Shown piece after piece: positions 1 to 11,562 of a DNA stretch of 64,000 nt. The stretch spans positions 124,001 through 188,000 of the forward strand of contig QNQO01005822.1 in the NCBI GenBank assembly GCA_003290165.1, written 5' to 3'. A program made the position numbers and the translations under genes. Below the pieces are notes generated by a model. That model was given only the letters and a program-made list of their open reading frames with translations. It ran no database searches and was not told the DNA's origin. The stretch comes from Berberis thunbergii. Its lineage: Eukaryota > Streptophyta > Magnoliopsida > Ranunculales > Berberidaceae. The first letter of the stretch is position 1. Every line of letters starts with the position of its first letter.

Positions 1-870
1 TGTAGTTGAACTAAATAGAAAACTGAATTAGGGAGGCTTTCATAGTCAAGGAAGCTTCTCATGTTTGTACTTAAATTAATAAGTGACATTGACAACAATA
101 AATATATAAACTAGTTTCATATTCCTTCACTTGTACGATGACTTTCAGGCTTTCATGTATCTGCCAACAAGTTGGCATTGCGAATTGTATGTATCTTCCA
201 CCAAATTTTACACTTTTCCTTTGGTTTGTTTAGTCTCTGGACTAGCTTTGCTCCTACAAGGAAGCTTTAATGAATAATTTTAACTTGTAATGTGCATTTT
301 AAAACAAAATGTTTATATGTATGTTGGTCCCACAAATTCTGTTTTGTTGATGCTAATGGATTTCATTCACTCTATTTGATTTTCAACTTTTAATTGTTTC
401 CAGTCAATCGTTTTCACTTAGAAATATTAAATTTTGCTATCTCAAACTATATGCCACAAAATTTTATACATTTTTAATCACTGGTCAATGGTCATATCAT
501 TGATCTGTCCAATTTATTCTAATCAACTGAAGCATTCTTTAAGGTGGTCTTTTTTGTTGAATTGGAGCTATATGTTGGTGACAGTGATCATGTCTAATGA
601 CCAAATCTTAACTTGTTTGGCTTAGTGTTGTAATGCATTTTTATGCTGGACACTTTAATATGCAAAAGAAGTGAGGACTTTTTTGTTATATTTACCATGT
701 TAGTTTGACAAAGACCAAATATGCTCGGAAGAGTTAACTGTACATTCAAGTTGGTGCTAGACCAGTGATTCTTTTTTTTGGAAGAACATCGTGGTTTCTT
801 GAATATCTCATTATCTTGACATGGGATTCCCAATGATAATGTTGCTTTATTATCTATCTTTCAGCTATAG
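1..870. other. AT-rich non-coding, probably intronic
   Basis: No coding stretch longer than about 80 codons that looks like a protein, and no transposon end recognised. The stretch leads into a splice acceptor at 865-870 just before the MBF1-like exon, so it is best read as intron or captured flanking DNA. Confidence 0.5.
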
Positions 871-948
871 CAGGAACAAACATGGTTGCCTCCAGTGGCA
901 CTACTTTGAACACGAGGAAGCTTGATAAAGAAACAGAAGTTCTTGCTC
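871..948 (+). pseudogene. MBF1: Multiprotein bridging factor 1 (MBF1) exon fragment
   Basis: A single exon-sized piece, opened by a polypyrimidine/TAG acceptor and closed by the donor C|GTGAGT. It translates as AGTNMVASSGTTLNTRKL followed by DKETEVLA. Plant MBF1 co-activators, which bridge bZIP factors and TBP, have an AGTNKAASSGTSLNTRKLDE-type segment between the N-terminal MBF1 domain and the helix-turn-helix. The flanking MBF1 exons (WEPVV.. upstream, DRVPTELKKAI.. downstream) were not found within the next several kb, so this is an isolated fragment. It is the first of a run of plus-strand fragments of unrelated genes. The match is short but specific. A functional gene is unlikely unless the other exons lie outside the window to the left and beyond the CACTA insertion. 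Confidence 0.72.
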
Positions 949-1998
949 GTGAGTACTCAACTCTTTGGATTTTGTGGTTTCTTATAGTTTAATTGTATCA
1001 TCATTAGATTGCCTCTAGCTTCAACTATAAAAGGAAGCATAATATGTCATTATTTGTCACTTCTGCGATATTATGATGGTGCCATTTCACTTTTCAACTT
1101 ATGGTGAAGTTAGATCTTGGAAAACATTTTGTGAATGGAAGTTGTTTTCTGCAATCTAGGTCTGAAATCCAATCAACAAGGCAAATAATTACCATTAATC
1201 TGATGAAGCATTAAACTGTACAAATTAGTTGAGTGACCTTTGATAGGGGGGAAGTGACAAAATTAGTTGACTGTGCAAAATTATTTGACCCCCAAAGGAT
1301 TACTCAATAGTACAAACTTGAATGTGCATTATTAATATGACACTAGATATACTCTGGCTATATGATTTACATACAAATGTTAACGCAGCTCAAAGATTGA
1401 ATGTTAGTGGAGTCCTGCCATTATTAGTAATTATGTCATCTATGTCTTGTCAACATTATTGAGCTGGAAACTTGATCCTATTCATTGTTCAGTGCATCTT
1501 GGATTGATTAATAGTCAAGGGTTTTTCTTATGTTCCCTTCATTCTATTTCTTATTTGCGTCCCGTCCATTTCAAGCATCTTGTAATTGATTTTAAACTAC
1601 CTTTCTTTCATGGTTTTTGATATCCAGTTCTTTGTTTTATATGCTAAAATCCTAGAATGATCTTCCTTTTATTTGCACTCTTATGGGTTGTTGATGAATT
1701 CTTATTTTAATGTCTATATATTTTTATTTTGTTTTTTCAAAGATCAGCAATAAGCATGATTGTGGTATTTTAGAAACAATTAGTTTGGATAGGAAATCCA
1801 ATGTAACTCAAGTAATTGAGTTGGATTGGGAATGTAGAAAGAAGGTCAATGAAACATTGTATAGGTACCATAACAAATACAACAGCACAACTGGATGAAT
1901 TGAAATTCATTAGATTGGTTAATGATTTTCAAGCAATTTAGCAATTTAGATTCCTTTGGTCAATGACTAAAGTTAATCTTTTAATTTTTTTGTGTGTA
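949..1998. other. Non-coding stretch between MBF1 fragment and CACTA transposase
   Basis: No gene recognised. Positions 1383-1403 match 11575-11595 perfectly over 21 nt, where the second copy lies in the MCM-like fragment. The 5' terminus of the CACTA element probably lies in this interval, but I could not identify an unambiguous CACTA.. end or its 3-bp TSD. Confidence 0.4.
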
Positions 1999-2001
1999 GA
2001 A

Positions 2002-5000
2002 ATGTCAACAATTCCTTTAGATAAGTCATGGATGAACAAACGGGGAAGTGCAATGTATATAAACGACGTTAGACAATTCCAAAAGTTTGTTGAGGATAAT
2101 GCAAATGGAGAGAGTCTTTTTCCATGCCCATGTGTTCGATGTAGGAACTCGAGGGGAAACATTAGTGTTGACGACATAGGTGTTCATTTGTTAAGCCATG
2201 ACATTGATACCAATTATGTCACGTGGATAGAACATGGAGAGAATATAAACAAGCATGTGATTGGGTGTACCTATGACAGAAGTGGTTGAACCTGATGATG
2301 CCTGTGAATATCCTAGGACGAGCGAGCTAGTTGATGATGTATTCCTCAACATGCAAACTGTGGAGGCTGATGATGGGATAAATGACTTGAATGACACCGT
2401 CGAAGAATGTTTTGGCGGTAATCCAGAAGGTGGTCCGGAACTTTCTCGTGAACCTGAGACAGTTATGAACAAGAAGTATCAAAAGTATAAGGAAAAAGCG
2501 ATTGTGCCTTTGTACAATGGGTGTCCTAAGGATAAGACCATGTTGTCCACCATTATTGAATTGCAGAATTTCAAGACTCGTTTTAGTTGGAGTGGTAATA
2601 GTGTGACGATGTTGTTAAAATGGCTAAAAACCTTATTTCCGGATGATTGTAATTTGCCAGATAACTACCCAAACATGAAAAACACAATTAAAGATATGAG
2701 GATGGAATGTAAGACAATACATGCATGTGCCAATGGATGCATACTCTATTGGAAAGAATATGAGGGTATGGTTGCTTGCCCAAAATGTAGTTCTGGTAGG
2801 TATAAGGTTTATGTGGATGTCGATGACAATGACTCCGGCAAGGTATACAGGAAAGAAGCTAAAAAGGTTGTAAAGTATTTTCCATTGATTTCAAGGTTGA
2901 AAAGATTTTTTAGCATACCGTGGATTAGTGAAGCAATGACTTGGCACAAGGATGCTTGATCAGATGGGAATTTGATGAGACATCCATGTGATTCAGCACA
3001 ACGGACTTTAACAAATATGAGATGGCCAGAGTTTGCCTCTGATAGTAGGAATTTGAGACTTGCAATATCGACTGATGGTTTTAACCCACGTGGAAATCTA
3101 AGTAATGCTTATAGTTGTTGGCCAGTAATAATAGCACCTTTGAATCTTCCACCTTCTTTATGCATGAAAAAGGAGTTTTGTTTGTTAACCTTGTTAATAT
3201 CAGGGCCAAAAGCACCCGAAAAAAATATTGATGTCTACCTGGAGCCATTAGTAGAAGAGTTGAAGGAATTGTGGGCAGATGGTGTTTCAACTTGGGATGT
3301 GTGTACTAAAAGCAATTTTTGGTTGAAAGCGATGTTGTTTTGGGGTATCCATGACTTTCCTGCTTATGGGACTCTAGCTGGTTGTAATGTTCATGGTTAT
3401 AATGCATGCCCTATTTGTGTTGATGATGTGGAATCTGAACGTCTTTCAAACAGTTGGAAGATATTTATAGAGGCCATCGACGTTTTTTACTTACAAAGCA
3501 CAAGTTTAGAGATGACAAGGGATTCAACAAAGATGTTGAACATCGTTGTGCTCCACGACGGTTATCTGGCGAAGAAGTTGAATGAAGGATAGTGGAAATT
3601 TTGGAAGGTAGTTCTACACAAGGTAGGGTTAGTGGGCAAAAGCGCAAGAATATGGTTGATAATGATAACGTCAATGATGAACCAACCAATAACATTGCGC
3701 CACCATGGTCTAGAAGGTCCATTTTATTTGATTTGCCGTACTGGAAGTTTGTTGAGCTACGACATAATATAGATGTGATGCATACTAAAAAGAATGTCAT
3801 TGAACACTTATTGAACATATTGTTGAATGTCTCTAAGAAAACAAAGGATGGTGAGAATGCTCGAAAAGATATGGAAGACATGGGAACTCATAAGAGATAT
3901 TGGTTGAGCCATGACAATGAAACGGGAAAAACTTCAATGCCAAAGCATCATTTGCCTTGACCAAGAAAGAAAAAAAAAGTATTTATGAATACACTAAAAG
4001 AGTTGAAATTGTCGAGTGGATTTTCATCCAAGTTGAGTAATTGCGTTCTTGGCAATCCCCTGGAGCTAAGAGGAGTGAAGTCACATGATTACCATGTCAT
4101 TATGCAACATTTACTTACAGTTTTGCTTAGACATATTTTTCGTGGCAAGAAGGATAAAGATTTAAGAATTGCTATTCAAAGAATTAGCTTATTGTTTAAT
4201 ATCTTATGTGCTAAAGTGATCAACAAAACAGATCTTCAGTTGGCACACAAAGGTGTGATTGAGGCAATGTGTGTCCTTGAAAAGGAGATTCCGCCTTCAT
4301 TCTTTGTTATAAGTGTGCATTGCATGGCTCATCTAACCGAGGAAGCGTGCTTGGTGGTCCAGTTCGATATCGATGGATGTATCCCTTTGAGCGGTAAATA
4401 ATTTTTGTAATTTTAGTGCACGTCATCACGTTATCTTATTATATTATATACTAATTTATTATTTTATTTATGATTGATAGGTTAATGAAATGATACAAAG
4501 ACTATGCTAAAATTTCAGATACATAGAAGGATCAATAGCAGAATCATACCTTGTAGATGAATCTGTTACATACTGCATGGAGTATATGACAAAGCCTTTG
4601 GAACTCACAAACACAGTCAAGAGGAGTGGCTTGATGTAGATGATGAGTATGCCGATGAAAATCCATTGGATAAAGGAAAAACTATATGCTAAATAATGTA
4701 CAATTTAAACAAGCTCGAATATGGGTTTTCAATGCACTTGCTGATTCAAGTGATTGGGAAGAGTAAGATATATAATATTTTAGTCTTTTTTTATAACTAG
4801 AAATAAAGAATTATGATAATATGGTAACTTGTGCAGAAAATACAATGAATATTGCATGGAGTTGGCTACATAAGGTAAAAAAAGGGTCAAGGAAAAATGT
4901 TGAGAAAGCTACAGATTTTGTTCCTTGGTTGTGTAATGAGGTATTTTATAATGTGCATTTATTCATATATATATGCATATATAATTTTTTTTATTTCAGA

Positions 5001-5621
5001 TTTCAATTCTAAGATGATTTGTTTTACAATATAGTTGGAGAAGGCTGGGGAAACAAATACCACACTTTGGAGGTTAGCCAATGGTCCACAATTTTTGGCA
5101 ACCCGATATCCCAAATATTATGTAAATGGTTTCACATTTGCGACAAGTTCTTTGGATGAATGTTTGGTGACACAAGATAGTGGTGTCTCCATGGATGCCA
5201 TTGCTCATTTTGTTGCTAGTAAGAAAGATAAGAGGCCAAAGGACCAACTAGTCAAATGGTATGGAGTTGTTAGAGACATACTAGTGCTAGACTACATAGA
5301 TTTCAAAGAAACTGTCTTCTAGTGTGATTGGGTCGAAGTGGAAGATAAGAAAAATGCATATAAGGTGGACCCAATTTGGAACCATGAGATGGTAAACTTG
5401 TCGAAGCTAAAAGACAAAAAAAGGTGGAAGAGGATCCATTCATTTTAGCTCAAGAAGCAAGTGGGGTATTTTATTCGAAAGATCAATCAAATGACGGGTG
5501 GCATGTAGTTCTACATACTCAAAGAGGCTTGAACACTAATGTCGTTAAAAAGGAAATTCCCACTGTGTATCAAAGCATCTTGAAAGACAACCCCAACCTG
5601 AAGAGCTTACTGGAATTTTAA
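2002..5621 (+). pseudogene. CACTA TNP2-like transposase pseudogene
   Basis: The protein that would cut CACTA ends and move the element. In order: the transposase-associated zinc-binding N-terminus (PLDKSWMNK at 2014, then FPCPCVRCRN); the PLYNGCPKDKT motif that precedes the TNP2 (Transposase_21) core; the core with DGNLMRHP, LAISTDGFNPRGN, PVIIAPLNLPPSLCMK and ISGPKAPEKNIDVYLEPL; DLPYW..RHNIDVMH; the DUF4218 region (LKSHDYHVIMQHLL-like, 3985-4400, then EGSIAESYLVDES at about 4525); and DUF4216 (WYGVVRDILVLDY at 5260, DPFILAQEASGVFY at 5430). The chosen start is the ATG at 2002 directly before the associated domain. Breaks: a frameshift near 2261-2289, a TGA near 2957, a frame change near 3590, a TGA near 3958, a shift near 4340, and a TAG near 5320. 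Probable introns are at 4400-4520 and 4760-5035. The family is certain; the exact exon structure is not. Confidence 0.9.
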
Positions 5622-5887
5622 TTGACTATGCTACAATATTTTTTATGCATTTCTAATGCTATTTTAGTCATCCTCTTTGGTTGAGACCAAATATTTTGTC
5701 TTTGTTTCTTATTTTGACTTTTGAGTTGGGAAAGTGAAGCTTTGTAGCTATGTCTTCAGATTGGCTTTTCCAATGCTTTATAAAAATCTTTTTGTGATGA
5801 TATGTTGTGGAAGGAAATTATCTATAAATGTGGTGTATATAGTTGATTCTTATTTCTTTTGTTTGATAATGGTTAATATCTATAATG

Positions 5888-7557
5888 TCATTGATAGAAA
5901 TGGATAGTAATCGCGGCAATCTCTCCACCATTAATGTCACTAGATCTACAAATGATGACAGTGAAGTTAAACAGACCATACAGATCAACCTCCACGGTAT
6001 AGCAGTTGGATCTGGTGCTAGAAATTTCAATAAAAACATTGGAAAGCTTGTTGAAACCCTTGTGCCCATCAAATTCAAGGGTTGGCACCATGTTACTGAC
6101 AACTACAAAGAGGATGTGTGAAATGGCCTCAAGGTGAGATTTTACATCATTGATTTTCATAATGTTTTATTTTATTTTCAACTTATATCTCAATGACTTA
6201 TTTGCAACGTGAATACGACATCCCAAATTATGTGAAAAAGAGTGTGCATTTGAAAATGCCTGAATATTATAGAAGGTTCAAGGCAGATCTTAGGAAGAAT
6301 TATTTGGATAAGTATCCTACCATTGAGGAACAAGAGAAGCATGTTCCAAATGGTGTAAGAGAGGAGGATTGGAAGGAGTTTGTTCGCTATGAGAGCACCC
6401 CTGAAGCGAAGGCAATTAGAGCCCAAAATGCAAAAAACAAAAAGGCTTCAAAGTATGTATGGGGGGGTGGCCAAAAGAGTGCTGCAGAAGTAGAGTATGA
6501 AATGGTAATTGAGTTTCTAGCTACTAGTACAATATTATATACCATTTAACTATATAGGCTGAGACTAATCTTTCAAGTATATAGGTTGAGAAGAACCCTG
6601 ATGGGGAACCAGTCACACGCACTGACATATGGATTGCTTGTCACACGGGAAAGGATGGAAAACCCACGCATGGTGCTGAACTATATATGGTATGTGCCCA
6701 ATGATGTCTTTTATATACAATTCTTAATTTACTTTGTAGTTGTTTGAATATTATTTGTGTCTTGATTATTTTATTTTTTCATTCTTTTGAAGGAACAAGT
6801 TAAAGCAAAAAAAGCCACTTTGCAAGAATCTTCAACCCAGGGTACCACTGACCTCACTATTGATGATGATCCTCTAAGCCAAGTGTTTGGCCAAGAAGCG
6901 AGGGGACGTACTCGTTGTGTTGGAACCACCGTCTCTAAAAGGAAGTATGATGCTGCACTTCCCGCTCGTTCATTGCTTTTGGAAAAAACATTGGTAGTAA
7001 AAAAATTTAGCAAAAAATATGATAGATTGGAAGAAAATGTTAGATGGATATGAGAGAGACTTGAAAGTGGAACTTATGTGAGACCATCAACAAGTGAGGG
7101 AACACAAGGAGGGACACAAAGAACTGAAGATACACCGTCATCCCGTGCACAATTGACAAGGCAACCAGAAAATCCATTACCTCCATCTCCATTACCACCA
7201 TTTCCATTACCTCCATCTGCATTACCACCATCTTCATTACCATCATGTTCTCAAGGTGTTGCGAGGTTTCCTTCTCCAAATAATCATGTTCCTTTAGTGT
7301 CAAGGACTTACAAAGTTTGTGATTGGGAAAAGAATGTCATTGCGATAGCAATAAAGGTTGTAGATCCTATCCATCAATTCTCTTGCGCTTGTCATGGATC
7401 ATTGAACCCTGCAACAGAGATCAGACTTTCCTTATGCTTCAAATTCAGGACTGGGGTGAAACTTTACAAGAGTGATCCAAAAGGAGACATGATGGGGGAT
7501 TTGGACGTTGGTGATTTCTTCGTAAGGTGTAAAAATCATGTGGAACTTGATGATTGA
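5888..7557 (+). pseudogene. CACTA second ORF, Transposase_24-type protein, broken
   Basis: The downstream partner protein of plant CACTA elements, thought to be the TNPA-like DNA-binding component. Exon pieces: 5888-6121 (INLHGIAVGSGARNFNK), 6193-6549 (a tryptophan/proline-rich block with KADLRKNYLDKYPTIEEQ, VPNGVREEDWKEFVRY and STPEAKAIRAQNAKNKK, typical of Transposase_24), 6586-6690 (NPDGEPVTRTDIWIACH, then KDGKPTHGAELY), 6793-7053 and 7078-7557. The 7078-7557 part has a proline-rich spacer at 7173-7247 and a C-terminal block with CDWEKNVIAIAIKVVDP. GT..AG-like boundaries between pieces suggest real introns, but stop codons (for example near 6119 and 7051) argue for decay. It lies 270 bp downstream of the TNP2 remnant on the same strand. 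Function is inferred from family and position only. Confidence 0.75.
7173..7247 (+). repeat. Short tandem repeat encoding Pro-Leu-rich spacer
   Basis: About four imperfect 18-bp units of the type CCATTACCTCCATCT encode a PLPPSPLPPFPLPPS-like run inside the second CACTA ORF. Low-complexity linkers of this kind are common in transposon accessory proteins. Confidence 0.75.
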
Positions 7558-7660
7558 TAGTTACAACTATGTTGGAAGCAATGTAATGGTGGCAGCAAAA
7601 GAGGAGCTGAATAAAATACACTACGGGCACGTGATGGTTCATTTTAAGGTAACTACCTGA

Positions 7661-8991
7661 AGCTTAAGTGCAAGTATTTATAGACTTAACCACAAAATGA
7701 CTATTGCTTGCCTCATCCCATTTGAAACATTGTTTCTTCTATTTGAATTCTCATTCGCAACAATTGGTATGACCTTAGTTCATCTTTGATTGCTATGGTG
7801 CATATACTACAGTTTGCTTTGTTCTCATATTTATGTCTATTGCTTTTGATATTGATTATGATGTCTTTCTTTATACAGGAGTTCTATTTTCTACACCAAA
7901 ACACCCAAAAACCAAGAGTCTAATGGTGAATTTTCTGACTATATATATTTACTTTTTCATGTTTATTTATGATCAATATGCATATTTAAGACTCTCATTG
8001 CTTGACTGCTTTTTGTGAATTAAGTTTGCATTTGCAGTTTTAATTATTTATGTATTTATTTCATCTAACTGTCAGGTATGGCAGTCAATTGTCTCCAAGG
8101 AAAGACAGAAACATGCAGTTTCCTGGTACACTTTATGTGGTGAAATTGGGGTCTAGATCTTAGACCCAAGTATATAACCTGTCCTTTCTCACTTTCCTCA
8201 TTTTGATCAGCTGAATCCATTTTCAAGATTATCTGTGTTAGGATGATACTTCGATCCCTGCAGACATAGTTACAAATTCTGCTTTATAAGACCTTCCGAT
8301 AAGAGTTGATTATATCACAGTTGAAATTTCCATGTCTTCAAAAAGATACAAAGTAGAGTTACATGCCCTTTGTAAACAAAATTTATTTATCCCGTGTTTA
8401 TTTTTTAAATAAAAAATCCTAGAGAAAAAAAACCAAAAATAGAGAAGTGCTAGATTGAGGGAAAAGTTTTCCACTTAAATTGAAGACAGTGATATATTTT
8501 GATGACAATGAGGATTATATTCAACTCCATACACATCCTTTACTTGAGCAATAATGATTATCAGAAGAATGCTGTTATTACTTTTTTTTTTTGTTGAGTA
8601 ATTGCCAGAAAAGAAAAGTTTCTAATTTGCTTGATTACTTGTATCCTCTCTTGTTATGGGACTTATTTTCATATGTCTCATTTTCAGTTGGCTAAATATA
8701 TCAATGATGGAGAGCAGAAAATTGTTAGGCACCTCTGATCTTGATGGGTTTGACAAGGTACAATACAATTAATCACGGTAGCAGCTCTAAGTGAAGTAAA
8801 AGAAGTTATTTTTGGACACAACTTGAGTGATAGATATTTTCTCCTCGAGCTTCTATTTTATTTATCCATGTATGAATAAATTTTGTAAGCTTTCAGCAGT
8901 GGTTTTACTACATTTGTAAACTTCCTCTACTGAAGATAGCTCCCAAATCAAATAAATTTCTGGGTGTCTTCTGTTGTCTGTTTAATTGCAG
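7661..8991. other. Non-coding stretch upstream of GPN2 exons
   Basis: AT-rich. Short exon-like pieces near 8080-8155 and 8690-8757, the latter followed by a donor-like GTAC, could be remnants of another fragment, but neither gave a protein I recognise. The right end of the CACTA element must lie at the left side of this interval. Confidence 0.35.
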
Positions 8992-10018
8992 GAAGCTAAT
9001 GAAGAAACTTTGTGGGTTTGTAGAAGACTTTGGTCTAGTCAATTTCAGTACCTTGGATATTCAGGTATGCTGCTCCCCGTCCTTTCTGTTTCGCAGACTG
9101 CATGATCTATTTTGAGTGTTTTCAATCCTGTCATGGACTCTTTTTTAGGATAAAGAAAGTGTGGGGAATCTTGTCAAGCTGATCGACAAGAGCAATGGGT
9201 ATATATTTGCTGGCATAAAAGGGAGTGCCATTAAGTTCAGCAAAATTGCAGCTGGTCCTCTTGATTGGGATTACTACAGATATCTTTTATCTTCTTTGCA
9301 ATTGTCCTTTGTTCTTTTATCAAAATTTTAAACAGTGTTTATATAGAGCATCTCCTATCCTTTTTTTATAACACTTGATGCATACTGATTACAATAATGT
9401 TTATTTATGTCTTATTATTTTTGTTATGCTTCAGCCATATGTAGAACTGGCACGGTGTTAGCATTAGTATCTCCATGGACCTACCATATTTTGCTAAATC
9501 TCCCAAGATTTGTCTATGCATAGGAGATGAGATTTTTGTATTTGAGTAAAATACCAAATAATGGTTTTCTCTGATAGATTAGCTTTGGCTTGGATATGTT
9601 CCTATTGAGTGCTTGGAGCCATGCCTGTATGGAAGTCCAACTCTTAAGAAAATCAAATTCAATATCCAGCAAGCGATGTCGTACTTACAACAGCTTGCAA
9701 AGTAGTGAGGTAAAATCATATCACATGTTTCACTTTTATACAAAGCGTAAAGAAGGAAAATTTCTATTTTTAGTTTCTATCTGCACTTATGGTCAGTATG
9801 AAACGTGTTACTTTAAGGTGGAGATATCCTAGACAAAACCCAAATAATGCTCACTGCTGCATCATATAATTATAATAAATTGTAATCTGATAATACACTA
9901 TTGTTAGTAGGTTTGGCATTTCTTTCCTATTTTTCCTTGACAATGCAATTCCACAGTAGCTGCAGTGCAGGAGAAGTATATTAAAGATGACGAGGATTTT
10001 AATTACGATGATCAATAG
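8992..10018 (+). pseudogene. GPN2: GPN-loop GTPase 2 (QQT1-type), C-terminal exons
   Basis: Three exons, 8992-9064, 9149-9280 and 9957-10018, with introns kept. They encode the C-terminal third of a GPN2/QQT1 GTPase, a factor for nuclear import and assembly of RNA polymerase II and, in plants, early embryo divisions. Readable segments are KLMKKLCGFVEDFGLVNF, TLDIQDKESVGNLVKLID, KSNGYIFAGIKGSAIKFS, KIAAGPLDWDYYR and AAVQEKYIKDDEDFNYDD. The N-terminal P-loop and GPN motif are absent, so it cannot bind nucleotide. The donor after DYYR reads AGATAT instead of a GT site, so exon 2-3 splicing is probably lost. The last codon runs directly and in frame into the invertase fragment, separated only by TAG at 10016-10018. 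Retained introns mean it was copied from DNA, not from mRNA. Confidence 0.88.
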
Positions 10019-10336
10019 TCTGCAGCTATTATGGATCTTATTGAGTCGCGCTGGGAAGAATTAGTTGGAGAAATGCCACTTAAGATTTGCTATCCAGCCA
10101 TAGAAAGTCATGAATGGCGGATTGTTACAGGCTGCGATCCAAAAAACACTAGATGGAGTTACCACAATGGAGGGTCTTGGCCAGGTAAGGAATTTGATTA
10201 TCGATATTACAAGTAGTCACATAGTTAACCATATGATCCGAAGTCATGACATTTGATCTATTTATTTTAGAATATTGATTATAAATGAGATTTTGCGTTT
10301 TTTTTTCCCTTGGACAAAGTTCTACTATGGCTCCTC
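10016..10336 (+). pseudogene. Alkaline/neutral invertase (GH100) fragment
   Basis: Cytosolic/organellar alkaline/neutral invertases hydrolyse sucrose to glucose and fructose. From 10019 the reading is [19 protein letters not shown], then [36 protein letters not shown], ending at the donor G|GTAAGG (10184). This is one of the most conserved C-terminal blocks of the GH100 family. The next family block, VLLWLLTAA.., survives as VLLWLL at 10319-10336 after an intron-like gap and then loses similarity. Only about 60 residues of a 550-650 residue protein remain. The TAG at 10016-10018 replaces what in the family is usually a Gln codon (..QQSAAIMD), or it is the stop of the GPN2 fragment; the two readings overlap exactly at the junction. 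Confidence 0.93.
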
Positions 10337-11541
10337 AATTTGCTATTCCCTCCTTTATCAGTAAACACTGGAGATAATCCAGCGGTAACTGAAAGGGAAG
10401 GGATGATCCGAACACTGCAGCACATAGCGCGTCCCAGGCAGGGTGTGCTACAGTTTTAGCGTGCTCTGCATTGTAGACAGAGTGCGATGTTGATCCAGAC
10501 AGAGTACGATTCAAAGTGTCTGATGTACGTGTTGTTTCTGGCCGCAACGGGTTTCAGCGTGCGCAGTTAGCACACCGATTTTGAACTGTGGTTGAGGTCT
10601 GCTGGGAGGCTTGCGGGTTTTTCTGCATGCTGCTGCGAAACAGAGCTAGCGTTGGTGCTGTCCAGGTTGCTGGGAGCTGACTGCTTGGGCTGACTTCATT
10701 TGGTGCTTTAAGTTTGGCATGCACATTCTTCCTGTCTTAGTCCCGGTTTGCTCTTTTATATTTGGATTTTGTATGTCAATGTTATTTATTATTATTTTGT
10801 TTATTATAACACCCTTACCCATTTCAATGACAGGTAGTTAGTTCTGGTGTAATAATACTTTAATTAAAAAAATCTATCAACTTTCTTACTAATAAATTTT
10901 ATCTAGAAGAGTCCCTCTACATTAGATATGTTAAATTTGAAAATGACAACTATCTAACTCCTATTAAAGTGGCAGTAGTTTAGAGGTGGAGTTCGGGGTA
11001 ATGCTCTGGATAGTATTGTCAATGTCTCTGCTATTTATATGTTTTGTTAAAGATTTATTATATTAGCTAAAGCTTATTTGTTTAAAAAAATGCTTACAGT
11101 CTAATATGTTCAGGCAAGTTTTGTTTCACTGCACTCCCTTCTGATCATGTGCATAGCAAATCAGTTGAATAAACAAGAATTAAAAATAGATCAACTCATT
11201 AGCACAGTGCTTACTTATAGTACTTGATATTGAACAACCTTAGATATAGAATGAAATTAATATGGATTCACAATTTGCTTCAGAAAAAGATATGGCACAG
11301 TTAAACTAGTACCACAGAGATGTGTTTGTCTCAGAGTTGTAGGATGGTGATGTTTTTGTTATTTTGTACTTGTAATGTTGTAGTTTTCAGAGCTCCGGAT
11401 AACATTACAAGCACACCTCTAAAAAAACAGTTATAACCGATTCAGTTTACAACAATAGAAGTTTTTTAATTTGCTTCAGAAATTAATGTTGTTTTTGTTA
11501 TTTTGTACTTGTAATGTTTTTTTTTCTTCATGATGTTGCAG
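10337..11541. other. Non-coding stretch between invertase and MCM fragments
   Basis: The segment 10370-10730 is noticeably richer in GC than its surroundings and contains CAG/CTGC-rich runs but no recognisable protein or transposon end. A second region of similar look lies at 18,630-18,850. The rest is AT-rich intron-like sequence. Confidence 0.35.
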
Positions 11542-11562
11542 CCTCTAAAAAACAGTTGGAAG
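11350..11562 (+). repeat. Degenerate tandem duplication, period about 130-140 bp
   Basis: The string TTTTTGTTATTTTGTACTTG and the bases that follow it occur near 11,355 and again near 11,492. Each is followed by CCTCTAAAAAA(A)CAGTT (11,415 and 11,543). The second copy supplies the acceptor and first bases of the MCM-like exon, so the intron/exon boundary itself was duplicated and has since diverged. Confidence 0.6.

Larger units (their letters stand above)
1999..7660 (+). mobile_element. Decayed CACTA (En/Spm-type) DNA transposon
   Basis: Two gene blocks in the same orientation show the standard layout of a plant CACTA element: a TNP2-like transposase (2002-5621) followed by a second protein of the Transposase_24 type (5888-7557). 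The limits given are those of the coding content. I could not find the CACTA/TAGTG termini, subterminal repeats or the 3-bp TSD, so the true ends are unknown. Several stops and frameshifts show the copy is inactive. It separates the MBF1-like exon from the GPN2-like exons, so it probably inserted into an already assembled mosaic of gene fragments. Confidence 0.88.

Noticed and set aside
898..902. CACTA string just upstream of the CACTA transposase as its 5' terminus
   Set aside because: It lies inside the MBF1 exon (codons for GTTL), more than 1 kb from the transposase, with no inverted partner.
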